From positions 9,706 to 57,179 of the forward strand of contig DGUP01000038.1 in NCBI GenBank assembly GCA_002394685.1: a stretch of 47,474 nucleotides of DNA, in the 5' to 3' direction. The notes beneath the pieces were generated by a model. The model made no database searches and was not told the DNA's origin. It was given only the letters and a program-made list of their open reading frames with translations. Shown here piece by piece: positions 15,283-23,157 of this stretch. The stretch is from Treponema sp. UBA4307. Its GTDB lineage: Bacteria > Spirochaetota > Spirochaetia > Treponematales > Treponemataceae. The stretch's first letter is position 1. Each line of letters opens with the position of its first letter. Both the position numbers and the translations under genes were made by a program.

Positions 15283-17241
15283 ATGAATATCTTAAAACAG
15301 TATAAGTTAAACGACGGTTTTTTGCTTCGCTATCAAAATCTGGTGTGTAATGAAGTTATTCCTTATCAGAAAAAAATTCTTGATGATAAAATTGAAGGTG
15401 TTGAAAAAAGTCATGCCATGGAAAATTACAGACAGGCTGCACAACTTCTTGAAAAAGGAAAATGTGACGGTGAGTTTTATGGAATGGTTTTTCAGGACAG
15501 TGATGTTGCCAAGTGGCTGGAAGCTGCTTCCTATTCTCTTAGTATAAAATATGATCCTGAACTGGAAAAAGAAATTGATTCTGTAATCGAGCTTGTGGGC
15601 CGTGCTCAGATGAGTGATGGTTATCTGAATACATATTTTACGGTTAAGGAACCTGGACGACAGTGGACGGATTTGCAGGAAGCTCATGAACTTTACTGTG
15701 CAGGTCATATGATTGAAGCCGGGGTTGCATATTATGAATCCTGCGGAAAAGATTCCCTGCTTAAAATTGTAATGAAACTTGCAGACTGCATTTATAATCA
15801 TTTTATTACAGAAAAGGCTCCGGGCTATCCTGGACATCCTGAAATTGAAGAAGCCCTTATGCGTCTTTACGGTGCTACTGGGGAAAAACGTTATATGGAA
15901 CTTGCCCTGCATTTCATAAATGTACGTGGTGAAGATTCAGATTTCTTTATGAAAGAAAGTCAAAGCCGTGGCTGGTCCGTGTGGGGCAGCTGGAACGGAG
16001 ATAAGGAATACACTCTCTGCCATAAGCCTGTTCGTGAGCAGATGGACGCAGTTGGGCATGCGGTAAGGGCGGTTTATCTTTATACAGGGATGGCTGATGC
16101 CGCTTATGCTTCAAAAGATAAATCTCTGGAAGAAGCCTGTTTAAATCTCTGGAAAAGTATTGTTAACAAAAGAATGTATATTACAGGTTCAATTGGTTCT
16201 GCATATGAAGGAGAAGCTTTTACAAAAGATTATCATCTTCCAAATGATTCAACATATGGTGAAACTTGTGCCAGTGTTGGTTTAATTTTTTTCGCAAATC
16301 AAATGTTAAGGCTGCAGAAAAAGTCTGAGTTCGGAGATGTGATGGAAAGAGTTTTGTATAACGGACTTCTTTCAGGAATGGAACTGGATGGAAAAAAATT
16401 TTATTATACAAATCCTCTTGAATGCATTCCTGGCATTACAGGTAAAGCGGTAAATCTTCGTCATGTTCTTGAGCAGAGACCTGCCTGGTTTCCATGTGCC
16501 TGTTGTCCTCCCAATGTTGCCCGTCTGCTTACGTCAATTGGAAAATATATTTATTCTGTAGAAGATGAAAATGGATGCGGTAAAGTCTGGGTAAATCTTT
16601 TTGCTGATGGGGAACTGAATCTTTCTCAGTATAAAAGAAAAATAATCTGCAAAACAAAATATCCTTACGGAGGAAGTGTAAACTTTACTGTTACAAGTGA
16701 AGAGGGTGAAAAATATTTATCTGATAAATTTACTCTTGCAATAAGAATTCCTTCCTGGAGTAAAAAAACAAGAATTTATCGTAACGGAAAAATTCTTTCA
16801 GACCACTATTTGAATATTAAAGACGGCTATGCATATTTTACAGATTTCTTTCTTGCAAAAGAAAACATTCGCCTGGAATTTGATATGAGTGTAAAAAAGA
16901 TTTACGCCAATCCAAAAGTTTATTCTGATAATGGTAAAGTGGCTTTTACAAGAGGACCTTTGGTTTACTGTGCAGAAGGATTTGATAACGATGGTGATTT
17001 ACTGTCCGTCCGTATAAGAAAAAATCCTCATGCAAAAGTTCTCGGTTACAATCCAGATGAATTATCTGGTGTGCAGAAAATCAGTGTCCGGGCAAAGAGA
17101 ATTAAGAGCGATGATAATAATGAGTGTCTTTACAGTGATAAAAAAGCTGCATATGAAAAAATAAATCTTATCCTGATTCCTTATTATGCCTGGAACAACA
17201 GAGGCGTAAATCAGATGCGCGTCTGGCTGCCCCAGGAGTAA
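15283..17241 (+). CDS. GH127 family beta-L-arabinofuranosidase
   Basis: A 652-residue glycoside hydrolase of the HypBA1 type, which releases beta-L-arabinofuranose from plant arabino-oligosaccharides with a cysteine nucleophile held by zinc. The zinc/catalytic set is visible: E327 and C329 in GETCASVGL, and C407/C408 in CACCPPN. Further family segments are GRAQMSDGYLNTYF, HELYCAGHMIEAG and EAFTKDYHLPND. There is no signal peptide, so it acts in the cytoplasm on imported oligosaccharides. It has no Shine-Dalgarno. It converges with the dehydrogenase gene, only 2 nt apart, across a TTAAAAAT/ATTTTTAA dyad. The AraC-type regulator next door is a likely controller. Confidence 0.88.
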   Translation: MNILKQYKLNDGFLLRYQNLVCNEVIPYQKKILDDKIEGVEKSHAMENYRQAAQLLEKGKCDGEFYGMVFQDSDVAKWLEAASYSLSIKYDPELEKEIDSVIELVGRAQMSDGYLNTYFTVKEPGRQWTDLQEAHELYCAGHMIEAGVAYYESCGKDSLLKIVMKLADCIYNHFITEKAPGYPGHPEIEEALMRLYGATGEKRYMELALHFINVRGEDSDFFMKESQSRGWSVWGSWNGDKEYTLCHKPVREQMDAVGHAVRAVYLYTGMADAAYASKDKSLEEACLNLWKSIVNKRMYITGSIGSAYEGEAFTKDYHLPNDSTYGETCASVGLIFFANQMLRLQKKSEFGDVMERVLYNGLLSGMELDGKKFYYTNPLECIPGITGKAVNLRHVLEQRPAWFPCACCPPNVARLLTSIGKYIYSVEDENGCGKVWVNLFADGELNLSQYKRKIICKTKYPYGGSVNFTVTSEEGEKYLSDKFTLAIRIPSWSKKTRIYRNGKILSDHYLNIKDGYAYFTDFFLAKENIRLEFDMSVKKIYANPKVYSDNGKVAFTRGPLVYCAEGFDNDGDLLSVRIRKNPHAKVLGYNPDELSGVQKISVRAKRIKSDDNNECLYSDKKAAYEKINLILIPYYAWNNRGVNQMRVWLPQE

Positions 17242-17243
17242 TT

Positions 17244-18260
17244 TTAAAAATCAATTTTTAATCCGATTCGAGGATAACGGTTTTTTGTTTCTTCCTCCCA
17301 GGCTTTTTGTGCTTGGGAGGCCTGATATTCTACAGGAATAAGACAGTCAAGATTAAGTCTGTTTAAAATATGTTTTGTTTCCTGGAGAATTTTTTTCGTA
17401 TACAAAAAGGATGATGTTATTGTAATATTTTGTGAGAACATCTTTACTGAGTTTACGGAAAACTCTTTTATTTTATCAAAGTAAACGGTCATTAAAATAA
17501 CGGCTCCTTTTGCAGCGCAGTTAATTGCAGACTGAACGTAAGATGTGTCAGCAGTAGAAGTTACGGCTACATTTTCAAAACCTATAAAGTCTGTAATTTT
17601 CATAAGTTCAGTTTCAAAATTTTCTGCAGCGGGATCCAGTACGTATTTTGCCCCGAGTTTTTTTGCAAGGTCACGGTTTACTTTTTTAGGTTCAACAACT
17701 GTAATGTTTCGCATGCCGGAGAATCTTGCAAGTTGTATCATTACAAGTGCATTAAAATCTCCTCCAAAAATGCAGAGGTTTGAATCGTCCCAGATGTGCA
17801 TTTTATTCAGTGCCTGGCTGACAGTAGCAACCGGTTCAAGCAGACAGAGGCTTTTGTAATCAATATCTTCTTCCATTGGAACACACTGCTTGCTTTTCCA
17901 GACAACATACTGGCATATAGTTCCGTTCATTGGTTTAATATTTAGACAGTTGTTTTCTTCCCCCTTAAGGCAATTAACACATTTTCCGCAGAAGAGGGCT
18001 GGGGTTCCTGAAACTTTTTGACCTACATAAAATCCTTCTTCCTTTGCCTTGCTGCCTAAATCAACAATTTCCCCTGACATTTCATAACCTGCAATTCCCT
18101 GAGTAGAATAAAGATTCCATTTGTGGAAATTAAAAAGATCCTGAATGCCGATTGTAGAATAGTGAACTTTAATTTTAATATCATCAGGAAAATAAATCTG
18201 AGGTTCATTTACTTCCTTAAAATCAAGAATGCCGTTGTCGTATTGCCAGAGTGCTTTCAT
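17244..18260 (-). CDS. Zinc-type medium-chain dehydrogenase/reductase lacking catalytic-zinc ligands
   Basis: A 338-residue MDR-superfamily protein related to threonine/sorbitol dehydrogenases. The structural-zinc cysteines are intact (C91, C94, C97, C105 in CGKCVNCLKGEENNC). The usual catalytic-zinc Cys and His are not: the GICGSD position reads TIGIQD (Gly38) and GHE reads GYE (Tyr59). A Rossmann-like segment is present (NLCIFGGDFNALVMIQLAR), though its glycine pattern is irregular. The substrate is unknown; a sugar or polyol is plausible from the neighbourhood. It starts 10 nt after the AraC-type regulator, with AAGGAA upstream, so the two form an operon. Confidence 0.8.
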   Translation of the reverse strand: MKALWQYDNGILDFKEVNEPQIYFPDDIKIKVHYSTIGIQDLFNFHKWNLYSTQGIAGYEMSGEIVDLGSKAKEEGFYVGQKVSGTPALFCGKCVNCLKGEENNCLNIKPMNGTICQYVVWKSKQCVPMEEDIDYKSLCLLEPVATVSQALNKMHIWDDSNLCIFGGDFNALVMIQLARFSGMRNITVVEPKKVNRDLAKKLGAKYVLDPAAENFETELMKITDFIGFENVAVTSTADTSYVQSAINCAAKGAVILMTVYFDKIKEFSVNSVKMFSQNITITSSFLYTKKILQETKHILNRLNLDCLIPVEYQASQAQKAWEEETKNRYPRIGLKIDF

Positions 18261-18270
18261 ATTTTATTCC

Positions 18271-19668
18271 TTAGTTATCTCTGTAAGATTGTTTTGAAAA
18301 ATGATTTCTGTAATCTAATGCGGTAAGCCCGGTTTCGTGATGAAAGAATTTTGAAAAATATCCAATGTCGCTGAAGCCGGTTGCATCAGCTATCTGGGCG
18401 ACTTTTAATTTTGTATGAGCCAGATAGAATTTTGCATGTTCCAGCCGCAAATACTGCAGGGTATCAAGAATTGTTAAATCAAAATTTTCTTTGTAAATGC
18501 GGTTAAGATAAATTTTATTTCGTTCCAGAAGATGTGCAATTCCTTCCAGGGAAATGTTTGTTTGAAATGAATTGTAAATGTTTATTACAGATTTTATCAA
18601 ATTAACTGATAATGCTTTTCCTCTGTTTTTAAAGAGACTGGTGTTCAAAATAAATTCAATTTCTTCTTCAAGACAACTGAAGTTAAAATCAATAATTTCT
18701 TTTGTAAAAAGTTTATAGAAGAAATTAAGCTGCAGCCTGATGTATTCAAGAGTTTCAAAGTTCAGATACTGACGGATTGTTTTGAAGTACAGCTCCCTGA
18801 CAATATGAACTGCACTTTCTGTATCTGCATAAAGAAGGGCCTGTAAAAGCGGCTGACACTGGGCATGTAATATTTTTTCTTCAATTACAATATTTTTTGT
18901 GTTTAAGTCCTGAATGGAAAATGACTTACCGTTAAAAAAATAAGAATAGGCTGACATTTTTTTCATCAGACTGCATTCAGAAAGAATTTTTTTTCTGTTA
19001 ATTGAAGAATCATAGAGGAGGGCAGCTTTTGAACCAAAAACAGAAAAAGCGTCCTGTGTAAGATGTGCAAAATTAAATTCGCTTTTCAGATTTTGTCTTG
19101 GAAGAAGAATAAAAAATTCTTTGTCTTTTGCAAATACGATGTTAATTTTTGCGTAGGAAGAAATTGTTTCTGCAAAGAGCTGAACACTTTTCTGATTGAA
19201 CACTTCTTTATTTTCAAAAGATCTCATGTATACAAGGTGATAAGTTTCGTAATTCAACAGAATTGAATTAGTGCCGTTCCAGTTTATGAAAATGGTTTCA
19301 TCAGCCTGCCAGTTTTGTTTTTTCTCTCCAAAGATTCTATCAAAAAAATCCATAAAAATTTCTTTGGAAATATTGTTTTTTTCAACAACGTAAATATTTT
19401 TTTCTTTTGGGATGGATTTATTTTGTGATGAAATTAAGATGATGGAATAATTCCACTGGCAATCTTTTAATTCATTTAAAATACTTTCGTATGGAATAAA
19501 GAGAGTTGTATCCATAATGACAGCATCAACGTGAAATTTTTTAAATGAAGCTGCAGCATCCATACTAAAAGGAACAACGTGAATGCAAAAACGGCTTTCG
19601 TCTTCCAGTAGAGGATAAATTTTCTTTAAAAATAAACGGTCTTCGGAAATCAAAAGTACATGATACAT
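18271..19668 (-). CDS. AraC-family transcriptional regulator with receiver-like N-terminus
   Basis: A 465-residue regulator. Residues 1-110 resemble a response-regulator receiver (MYHVLLISEDRLFLKK, then AVIMDTTLF with a candidate phospho-acceptor aspartate). A long middle region follows. The last ~100 residues form an AraC-type double helix-turn-helix (SLEGIAHLLERNKIYLNRIYKE and VAQIADATGFSDIGYFSKFFHHETG). This YesN-like architecture often controls carbohydrate genes. A longer in-frame start at 19776 was rejected: it runs through the promoter and hairpin, whereas AAGGGG lies 4 nt before the ATG at 19668. Co-transcribed with the dehydrogenase; the target could be that operon and the GH127 gene. 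Confidence 0.8.
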   Translation of the reverse strand: MYHVLLISEDRLFLKKIYPLLEDESRFCIHVVPFSMDAAASFKKFHVDAVIMDTTLFIPYESILNELKDCQWNYSIILISSQNKSIPKEKNIYVVEKNNISKEIFMDFFDRIFGEKKQNWQADETIFINWNGTNSILLNYETYHLVYMRSFENKEVFNQKSVQLFAETISSYAKINIVFAKDKEFFILLPRQNLKSEFNFAHLTQDAFSVFGSKAALLYDSSINRKKILSECSLMKKMSAYSYFFNGKSFSIQDLNTKNIVIEEKILHAQCQPLLQALLYADTESAVHIVRELYFKTIRQYLNFETLEYIRLQLNFFYKLFTKEIIDFNFSCLEEEIEFILNTSLFKNRGKALSVNLIKSVINIYNSFQTNISLEGIAHLLERNKIYLNRIYKENFDLTILDTLQYLRLEHAKFYLAHTKLKVAQIADATGFSDIGYFSKFFHHETGLTALDYRNHFSKQSYRDN

Positions 19669-19697
19669 AAAACCCCTTGCGATGAAGACACACCTAC

Positions 19698-19738
19698 AAA
19701 AAAAGCGCAATGCTGCCTTTGTACGTGCATCATTGCGC
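19698..19738 (-). promoter_or_regulatory. Terminator-like hairpin in the AraC-type regulator leader
   Basis: Read on the minus strand, GCGCAATG (19738-19731) pairs with CATTGCGC (19712-19705) and is followed directly by seven T residues (19704-19698), then the Shine-Dalgarno and ATG. The predicted start site lies about 3 nt before the hairpin. The element therefore opens the mRNA of this gene and may act as an attenuator. Confidence 0.7.
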
Positions 19739-19747
19739 CTAAAAGGA

Positions 19748-19776
19748 ATATTAAAGAGAAGTATATTTTGTGTCAA
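19748..19776 (-). promoter_or_regulatory. Near-consensus promoter of the AraC-type regulator operon
   Basis: On the minus strand: TTGACA (19776-19771), 17 nt, TAATAT (19753-19748). The start site is expected near 19741. Confidence 0.75.
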
Positions 19777-19810
19777 GTTAAATTTAAAATTATGAACTTT
19801 ATAATTGTTT

Positions 19811-19838
19811 TTGATTTTAAATAAAAATGTGTTAGAAT
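19811..19838 (+). promoter_or_regulatory. Candidate promoter of the small membrane protein gene
   Basis: TTGATT (19811-19816), 16 nt, TAGAAT (19833-19838), upstream of the gene at 19867 and back-to-back with the AraC-type promoter. Confidence 0.45.
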
Positions 19839-19866
19839 TAAGAAATCTTATTAAATGGAGAAAAAA

Positions 19867-20139
19867 ATGGGAATAGCAGCATTAGTACTTGGTATTGTTG
19901 GACTTTGTAGTTCATTGGGTTTGGGATCTTTCGGCTTAGGCTGGGTTGGTTCATTGTGTTCAATTCTGGCAATTATTTTTGGTGCAGTTGCTAAAAAGAA
20001 GGGTGATCACACAAGTCAGGCAAAAGCTGGACTGATTCTTGGTATAATTGCCCTTGTATGGGGAATTGTTGCAACTATCGTCTGCGTTGTTTGTGTAGGA
20101 GTTGCAGGTACTCTTTCAGGCTTTATAGACAGTCTTTAA
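19867..20139 (+). CDS. Small DUF4190-like membrane protein
   Basis: A 90-residue protein with two or three hydrophobic glycine-rich segments (ALVLGIVGLCSSLGLGSFG, SILAIIFGAVA and GLILGIIALVWGIVATIV) around a short KKKGDHTSQAKAG loop. The AIIFGAVA...KAGLILGI pattern is that of DUF4190-type proteins, whose function is unknown. The ATG at 19867 was chosen over 19855 because GGAG at 19857-19860 lies 6 nt before it. It is followed by a terminator and forms its own unit. Confidence 0.7.
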   Translation: MGIAALVLGIVGLCSSLGLGSFGLGWVGSLCSILAIIFGAVAKKKGDHTSQAKAGLILGIIALVWGIVATIVCVVCVGVAGTLSGFIDSL

Positions 20140-20160
20140 TCTGTAATTTAGTTTTAATGG

Positions 20161-20195
20161 CTGTGGGTAATAAATTATCCGCAGTCTTTTTTTAT
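20161..20195 (+). terminator. Terminator of the small membrane protein gene
   Basis: CTGTGGGTAAT (20161-20171) pairs with ATTATCCGCAG (20174-20184) with two G-U pairs, followed by a T-rich run just ahead of lgt. Confidence 0.75.
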
Positions 20196-20212
20196 TTTTT
20201 TTACAAAATCTT

Positions 20213-21028
20213 ATGCATCCATTCATCAATCTTGGATTTTTTAAAATTCCTCTCTACGGTTTATGTATTGCAAGCGGATTACTTTTGGGTGGTCTGCTGA
20301 TTTATTTTGCCTGTAAATTTAAAAAGAAAAATTTTTATGATTTTTTGATTCTTGCTGCCATGAGTCTTGCTTTTGGATTTGCAGGAGCAAAATTACTTTT
20401 TTTATTTACATCATATCCTCTTAAACAAATTCCTAAAGTAATTGCAGCACTGCTTTTGGGTGGAAATAAAAATACTCTTGGACAGGGCTTTGTTTTTTAC
20501 GGTGGATTTATAGGCGGATTTATTGGAATGCTTCTTGGCTGCAAAATTGCCGGCTGTAAAATTACAGAGTTCTTTGAAGAAATAACTTTTCTTATCCCAC
20601 TGGTTCACGGCTTTGGACGCTTAGGCTGCACTTTTGGTGGCTGCTGTTACGGAATCCCTTATGAAGGTCCTTTTGCACTTCATTATCATAATCCAATTAC
20701 TTCAGTAACTCCTCATATTGGAATTTTTCCTGTTCAGCCTCTGGAGTCACTTCTGCTTTTTACTTTTGCAGCAGTAATGATTTTTTTATATTTCAGAAGA
20801 GTAAAGTTGAATCTGCTCTGGTACATCACATATTATTCTGTTGTAAGGTTTGTTCTGGAATTTTTCCGGGGAGATCTGGAGCGGGGGCATGCAGGTTTGT
20901 TTTCCACTTCTCAATGGATTTCAATTTGTCTTTTTATTATTTCTCTGGGATTTAGTATTTTCTTAATTTTAAAGAAAAAAAATCACTCTGAAGAGACAGA
21001 TAAAAATCCGGCCGCTCAGAGTGATTAA
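20213..21028 (+). CDS. lgt: Prolipoprotein diacylglyceryl transferase
   Basis: A 271-residue polytopic inner-membrane enzyme that attaches diacylglycerol to the lipobox cysteine of prolipoproteins. It has the family's opening (FFKIPLYGLCIASGLLLGG), YGGFIGG, and the Lgt signature (HGFGRLGCTFGGCCYG). The last helix and YSVVRFVLEFFRGD also fit. Its presence agrees with the many lipoproteins in this window. There is no Shine-Dalgarno and it starts 18 nt after the preceding terminator run. The 3' end contains the pepF terminator, so its last codons double as a hairpin arm. Confidence 0.9.
   Translation: MHPFINLGFFKIPLYGLCIASGLLLGGLLIYFACKFKKKNFYDFLILAAMSLAFGFAGAKLLFLFTSYPLKQIPKVIAALLLGGNKNTLGQGFVFYGGFIGGFIGMLLGCKIAGCKITEFFEEITFLIPLVHGFGRLGCTFGGCCYGIPYEGPFALHYHNPITSVTPHIGIFPVQPLESLLLFTFAAVMIFLYFRRVKLNLLWYITYYSVVRFVLEFFRGDLERGHAGLFSTSQWISICLFIISLGFSIFLILKKKNHSEETDKNPAAQSD
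20973..21026 (-). terminator. pepF terminator embedded in the lgt coding end
   Basis: On the minus strand AATCACTCTGA (21026-21016) pairs with TCAGAGTGATT (20991-20981), an 11-bp perfect stem, followed by a T-rich run. The arms lie within the last codons of lgt. Confidence 0.85.
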
Positions 21029-21051
21029 TATTTGATGGAAACTTCTAAAAA

Positions 21052-22848
21052 TCAGAAGAATGTTTCCAGCTGATCAATCAGGCCTTTGAATGTGTCCAGG
21101 GCTGACTGAATAGGTTCTGTGCTGGTCATGTCTACTCCACCAACTTTAAGGGCGTCAATAGGGTAGCGTGATCCACCGCTCTTCAGGAAATTGAAGTAGT
21201 CATTCAGTTCCTTCTGTCCGCCTTCCGTTACGCGTTTTGCCAGGGCCAAAGATGCAGAAATACCTGTTGCGTACTGATATACGTAGAACTGATTGTAGAA
21301 GTGAGGAATGCGTAATCCTTCCATGTCAGATTCTTCTTCAAATACCATTTCTGGTCCAAAGTAGAAGGCGAGCAGGTCACGGTAAATTTTACGGAGATAG
21401 TCTGTTGAAAGTGGCTGACCGTTTTCAACTGCTTCGTGGGCCTTAAGTTCAAATTCTGCAAACATTGTCTGACGATAAAGGGTTGCAAGAATTTCATCAA
21501 CTCTTTTTGCAAGAAGGAATTTTTTCATCTTTTCATCAGATGTGTTTTTCAGGAGATATTCAAAAACAAGTTCTTCGTTAAAGGTTGATGCGGTTTCTGC
21601 TTCAAAAATAGTGTACTCGTAGCACATAAAAGGATTGCTGCGGACTGAATTCCAGGAATGCATTGAGTGTCCGCCTTCGTGAGCCATGGTGTAAACAGAG
21701 CCGATTGTATCTTCCTTATAGTTCAAGAGAATGTAAGGATAACCTTTGTAACAGCCGCTTGAGAATGCTCCGGAACGTTTGCCTTTATTTTCATAACGGT
21801 CTGCCCATCCATTTAAAAGACCGCCGCACAAAGTATCAGTATATTCTTTTCCTAATGGCGACAAGGCCTGACGGCAGATTTCCACTGCTTCTTCATAAGG
21901 AATATGGGTTTTAACTTCATCCACCAGAGGAACATAAACGTCATAGTGTCTGAGTTCCTCCAGCCCCATTGCCTTTTTTCTGATTGAATAATAGCGGTGA
22001 AGACTGTCAATATTTTTATGAACTGTATCAATCAAATTGCGGTAAACACTTTCCGGTACTTTATCATCATAAAGTGCTCTGTCCAGTGAAGATTTATATC
22101 CTCTGGCTCTTGCAAGAAAAACATCCTTGTTAACTGAACCTGAGTAGAGGGCCGCTAAAGTATTTGCATGTTTTGTAAATCCACCGTAGAACTGCTTGTA
22201 AGCCTGTCTGCGTATTTCTCTGTCTGGATTTTCCATGAAGCTGATGTAACTTCCCTGAGAAAGTGCTTTTTCCTGACCGTTTACATTAATGGTACCAAAA
22301 GTCAGGTCTACATCTGTGAGCAGGGAAAAGGCATTTGATGGAGTTGAAAGGGCTTCTGATGAAAGAGCCAGAAGTCTTTCTTCCTTTTCACTGAGAATAT
22401 GTTCTTTTCCATAGAGGGATTTCTGCAGGAAAACTTTATATGGTGCAAAAGAATTTTCTTCCATCCAGGAATTAATTTTTTCGTCAGGAATGGCCATGAG
22501 TTCTGCATCCCAGAAACTTTGTTCTGCGGCAGCCTGGGTATATGCCATCATAACTTTATTTTCTTTTTCCTGAGCATCACTGTCACCCTGATCCTGTGAA
22601 GATAAAAGGCTGGCGTAATGGTATACGTTTTCCAGTACCATGTTAAATTCTTCAAGGGCTTTAAGTGCCTGGAGAAGAGTCTCACTGCTTTCAGCAAGAC
22701 GTCCTTTGTATTCAGTTACTTTTCTGGAAAGTTCAGGAATCTTTTTAAGATCTGCTTCCCATTCTTCATTTGATTTGTAGATTGTAGAAAGGTCCCACTG
22801 ATTTTCAGGGGCTACATCTTTTCTTTCTGGAATTGTTGCGTTTGACAT
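21052..22848 (-). CDS. pepF: Oligoendopeptidase F (M3B metallopeptidase)
   Basis: A 598-residue cytosolic zinc peptidase that cleaves short oligopeptides, complementing the Opp importer. The HExxH zinc site is in TMAHEGGHSMHSW, with the third ligand expected in FEAETASTFNEELVFE. The N-terminal helical part (PENQWDLSTIYKSNEEWE) is typical of M3B. Length is normal (~600). It is the last gene of a three-gene minus-strand group with DUF6171 (29 nt upstream) and the secreted protein at 23158, and is closed by a terminator inside lgt. AAGGA upstream supports the start. Confidence 0.92.
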   Translation of the reverse strand: MSNATIPERKDVAPENQWDLSTIYKSNEEWEADLKKIPELSRKVTEYKGRLAESSETLLQALKALEEFNMVLENVYHYASLLSSQDQGDSDAQEKENKVMMAYTQAAAEQSFWDAELMAIPDEKINSWMEENSFAPYKVFLQKSLYGKEHILSEKEERLLALSSEALSTPSNAFSLLTDVDLTFGTINVNGQEKALSQGSYISFMENPDREIRRQAYKQFYGGFTKHANTLAALYSGSVNKDVFLARARGYKSSLDRALYDDKVPESVYRNLIDTVHKNIDSLHRYYSIRKKAMGLEELRHYDVYVPLVDEVKTHIPYEEAVEICRQALSPLGKEYTDTLCGGLLNGWADRYENKGKRSGAFSSGCYKGYPYILLNYKEDTIGSVYTMAHEGGHSMHSWNSVRSNPFMCYEYTIFEAETASTFNEELVFEYLLKNTSDEKMKKFLLAKRVDEILATLYRQTMFAEFELKAHEAVENGQPLSTDYLRKIYRDLLAFYFGPEMVFEEESDMEGLRIPHFYNQFYVYQYATGISASLALAKRVTEGGQKELNDYFNFLKSGGSRYPIDALKVGGVDMTSTEPIQSALDTFKGLIDQLETFF

Positions 22849-22877
22849 AGGCTAAGTATATCCTTTTCTTAAAGGAA

Positions 22878-23150
22878 TTACCACTTGTTCCAGACGCAGT
22901 GTGCCGTTAAATGCCTTGCCCTGAATTGAACAAAGCAGCCGCAGTCCCGGCAGGTCATTCCACCCACAAGTTCTGGACAGTCAGAGCATATGGAAAGTCT
23001 CTGCCTGTAAGTTTCTTCTCCACAGAAATCCGGGCAGTCTTCTGCCATGGCCATTTCTTCTGCCAGTTCAGGGGTCATGTCCATTGCCAGAAGATGAGCC
23101 TTGTTTTCGCAGACCGGGCAGGGATTTTTTTTGTTATTATCTTCAGCCAT
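22878..23150 (-). CDS. DUF6171-like cysteine-rich protein
   Basis: A 90-residue protein with paired cysteines: CPVCENK near the N-terminus, then CPDFC, ICSDCPEL, MTCRDCGCFV and HCVWNKW. The second half (RLSICSDCPEL...CRDCGCFVQFRARH) follows the pattern of DUF6171, small zinc-ribbon-like proteins of unknown role. AAGGAA before the ATG supports the start. Located between a secreted protein gene (7 nt upstream) and pepF. Confidence 0.65.
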   Translation of the reverse strand: MAEDNNKKNPCPVCENKAHLLAMDMTPELAEEMAMAEDCPDFCGEETYRQRLSICSDCPELVGGMTCRDCGCFVQFRARHLTAHCVWNKW

Positions 23151-23157
23151 AATTTCC

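Noticed and set aside
15307..15912. 201-codon minus-strand frame in the GH127 gene
   Set aside because: Antisense shadow of a gene with intact zinc and catalytic motifs.
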